NCBI GenBank assembly: GCA_002367715.1
Contig: DFDL01000037.1
Span: forward strand, 8,652 to 41,427
Origin: Actinobacteria bacterium UBA3028
GTDB lineage: Bacteria; Actinomycetota; Actinomycetes; Nanopelagicales; Nanopelagicaceae
Direction: 5' to 3'
DNA length: 32,776 bases
Made by a program: the position numbers and the translations under genes. Below the pieces are notes generated by a model that saw only the letters and a list, made by a program, of their open reading frames with translations, searched no databases and was not told where the DNA came from. Positions 32,735 to 32,776 of this stretch are shown in pieces. How positions within the stretch are numbered: position 1 is the first letter of the stretch; the number at the start of each line of letters is the position of its first letter.

Positions 32735-32776
32735 ATGGCCGCAGCTAAGAAATCTGCACCAAAGCGTCGCAAGAAG
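32735..32776 (+). CDS. N-terminus of a small basic (Lys/Arg-rich) protein, partial
   Basis: Only 14 codons are inside the window, reading MAAAKKSAPKRRKK. A clear AGGAGAT ribosome site lies 5 bp before the ATG. The start is highly basic, which suggests a nucleic-acid-binding protein such as an HU-like or ribosome-associated protein. No family can be assigned from this fragment. Confidence 0.6.
   Translation, partial: MAAAKKSAPKRRKK

Noticed and set aside
1..32776. CRISPR arrays, insertion sequences, tRNA/rRNA genes or prophage
   Set aside because: No spaced direct repeats, transposase or integrase frames, or cloverleaf/rRNA sequence was seen.

Overview
This window reads as ordinary core chromosome of a streamlined, fairly AT-rich actinobacterium. 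The actinobacterial signature comes from SepH, a primary sigma factor with an Ala/Lys-rich N-terminus, a small DUF7455-type zinc-ribbon protein, a class II DAHP synthase, a SAM-IV riboswitch, and the rplS-lepB-rnhB-yraN-comM-dprA string. The streamlining shows in very short gaps, 1-4 nt operon overlaps, 3' ends of convergent genes that run into each other, few Shine-Dalgarno sites and many likely leaderless GTG/ATG starts. This fits the freshwater acI group (Nanopelagicales); that placement is inference. I see no mobile element, phage gene, CRISPR array, tRNA or rRNA, and no gene-free stretch over 300 bp.

Layout. 1-644: 3' part of threonine aldolase. 615-3553 (minus): pyrophosphate-type phosphofructokinase, DAHP synthase and Ogt alkyltransferase. 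3675-6948 (plus): xylulokinase, an HSL-type esterase and an EamA permease. 6932-12587 (minus): rplS-lepB-rnhB-yraN-comM-dprA-era. 12748-15584: inositol monophosphatase (minus) diverging from sepH (plus), then a phosphodiesterase-like protein (minus). 15655-21613 (plus): psuG and a PfkB kinase, a short ParC, a quinone oxidoreductase, a DUF4287 protein and an old-yellow-enzyme reductase. 21610-25817: parE (minus), the DUF7455 gene (plus), a CDGSH Fe-S protein and rpoD (both minus). 25938-28585: metY-metX behind a promoter and SAM-IV riboswitch. 28583-32539: nadE (minus), panB and an MFS exporter (plus). The window ends in the first codons of a very basic protein.

How the genes fit together. The metabolic genes cover glycolytic and pentose entry (PPi-type PFK, XylB), aromatic synthesis (class II DAHP synthase), pseudouridine salvage (PsuG plus kinase), methionine by direct sulfhydrylation under SAM control, and the cofactors NAD and pantothenate. 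The information-processing genes cover primary sigma factor, topoisomerase IV, L19, secretion peptidase, DNA uptake/processing and ribosome assembly.

Points worth a second look are the residue signature for PPi dependence in PfkA, a ParC that stops at the end of the breakage-reunion domain, an acidic Ala/Val/Glu tail on L19 with a bulged hairpin in its leader, repeats in the sigma-factor N-terminus with a DnaA-box-like site in its promoter, a coherent switching model for the SAM-IV riboswitch, and a recurrent leaderless promoter layout. I found no convincing new multi-gene system.
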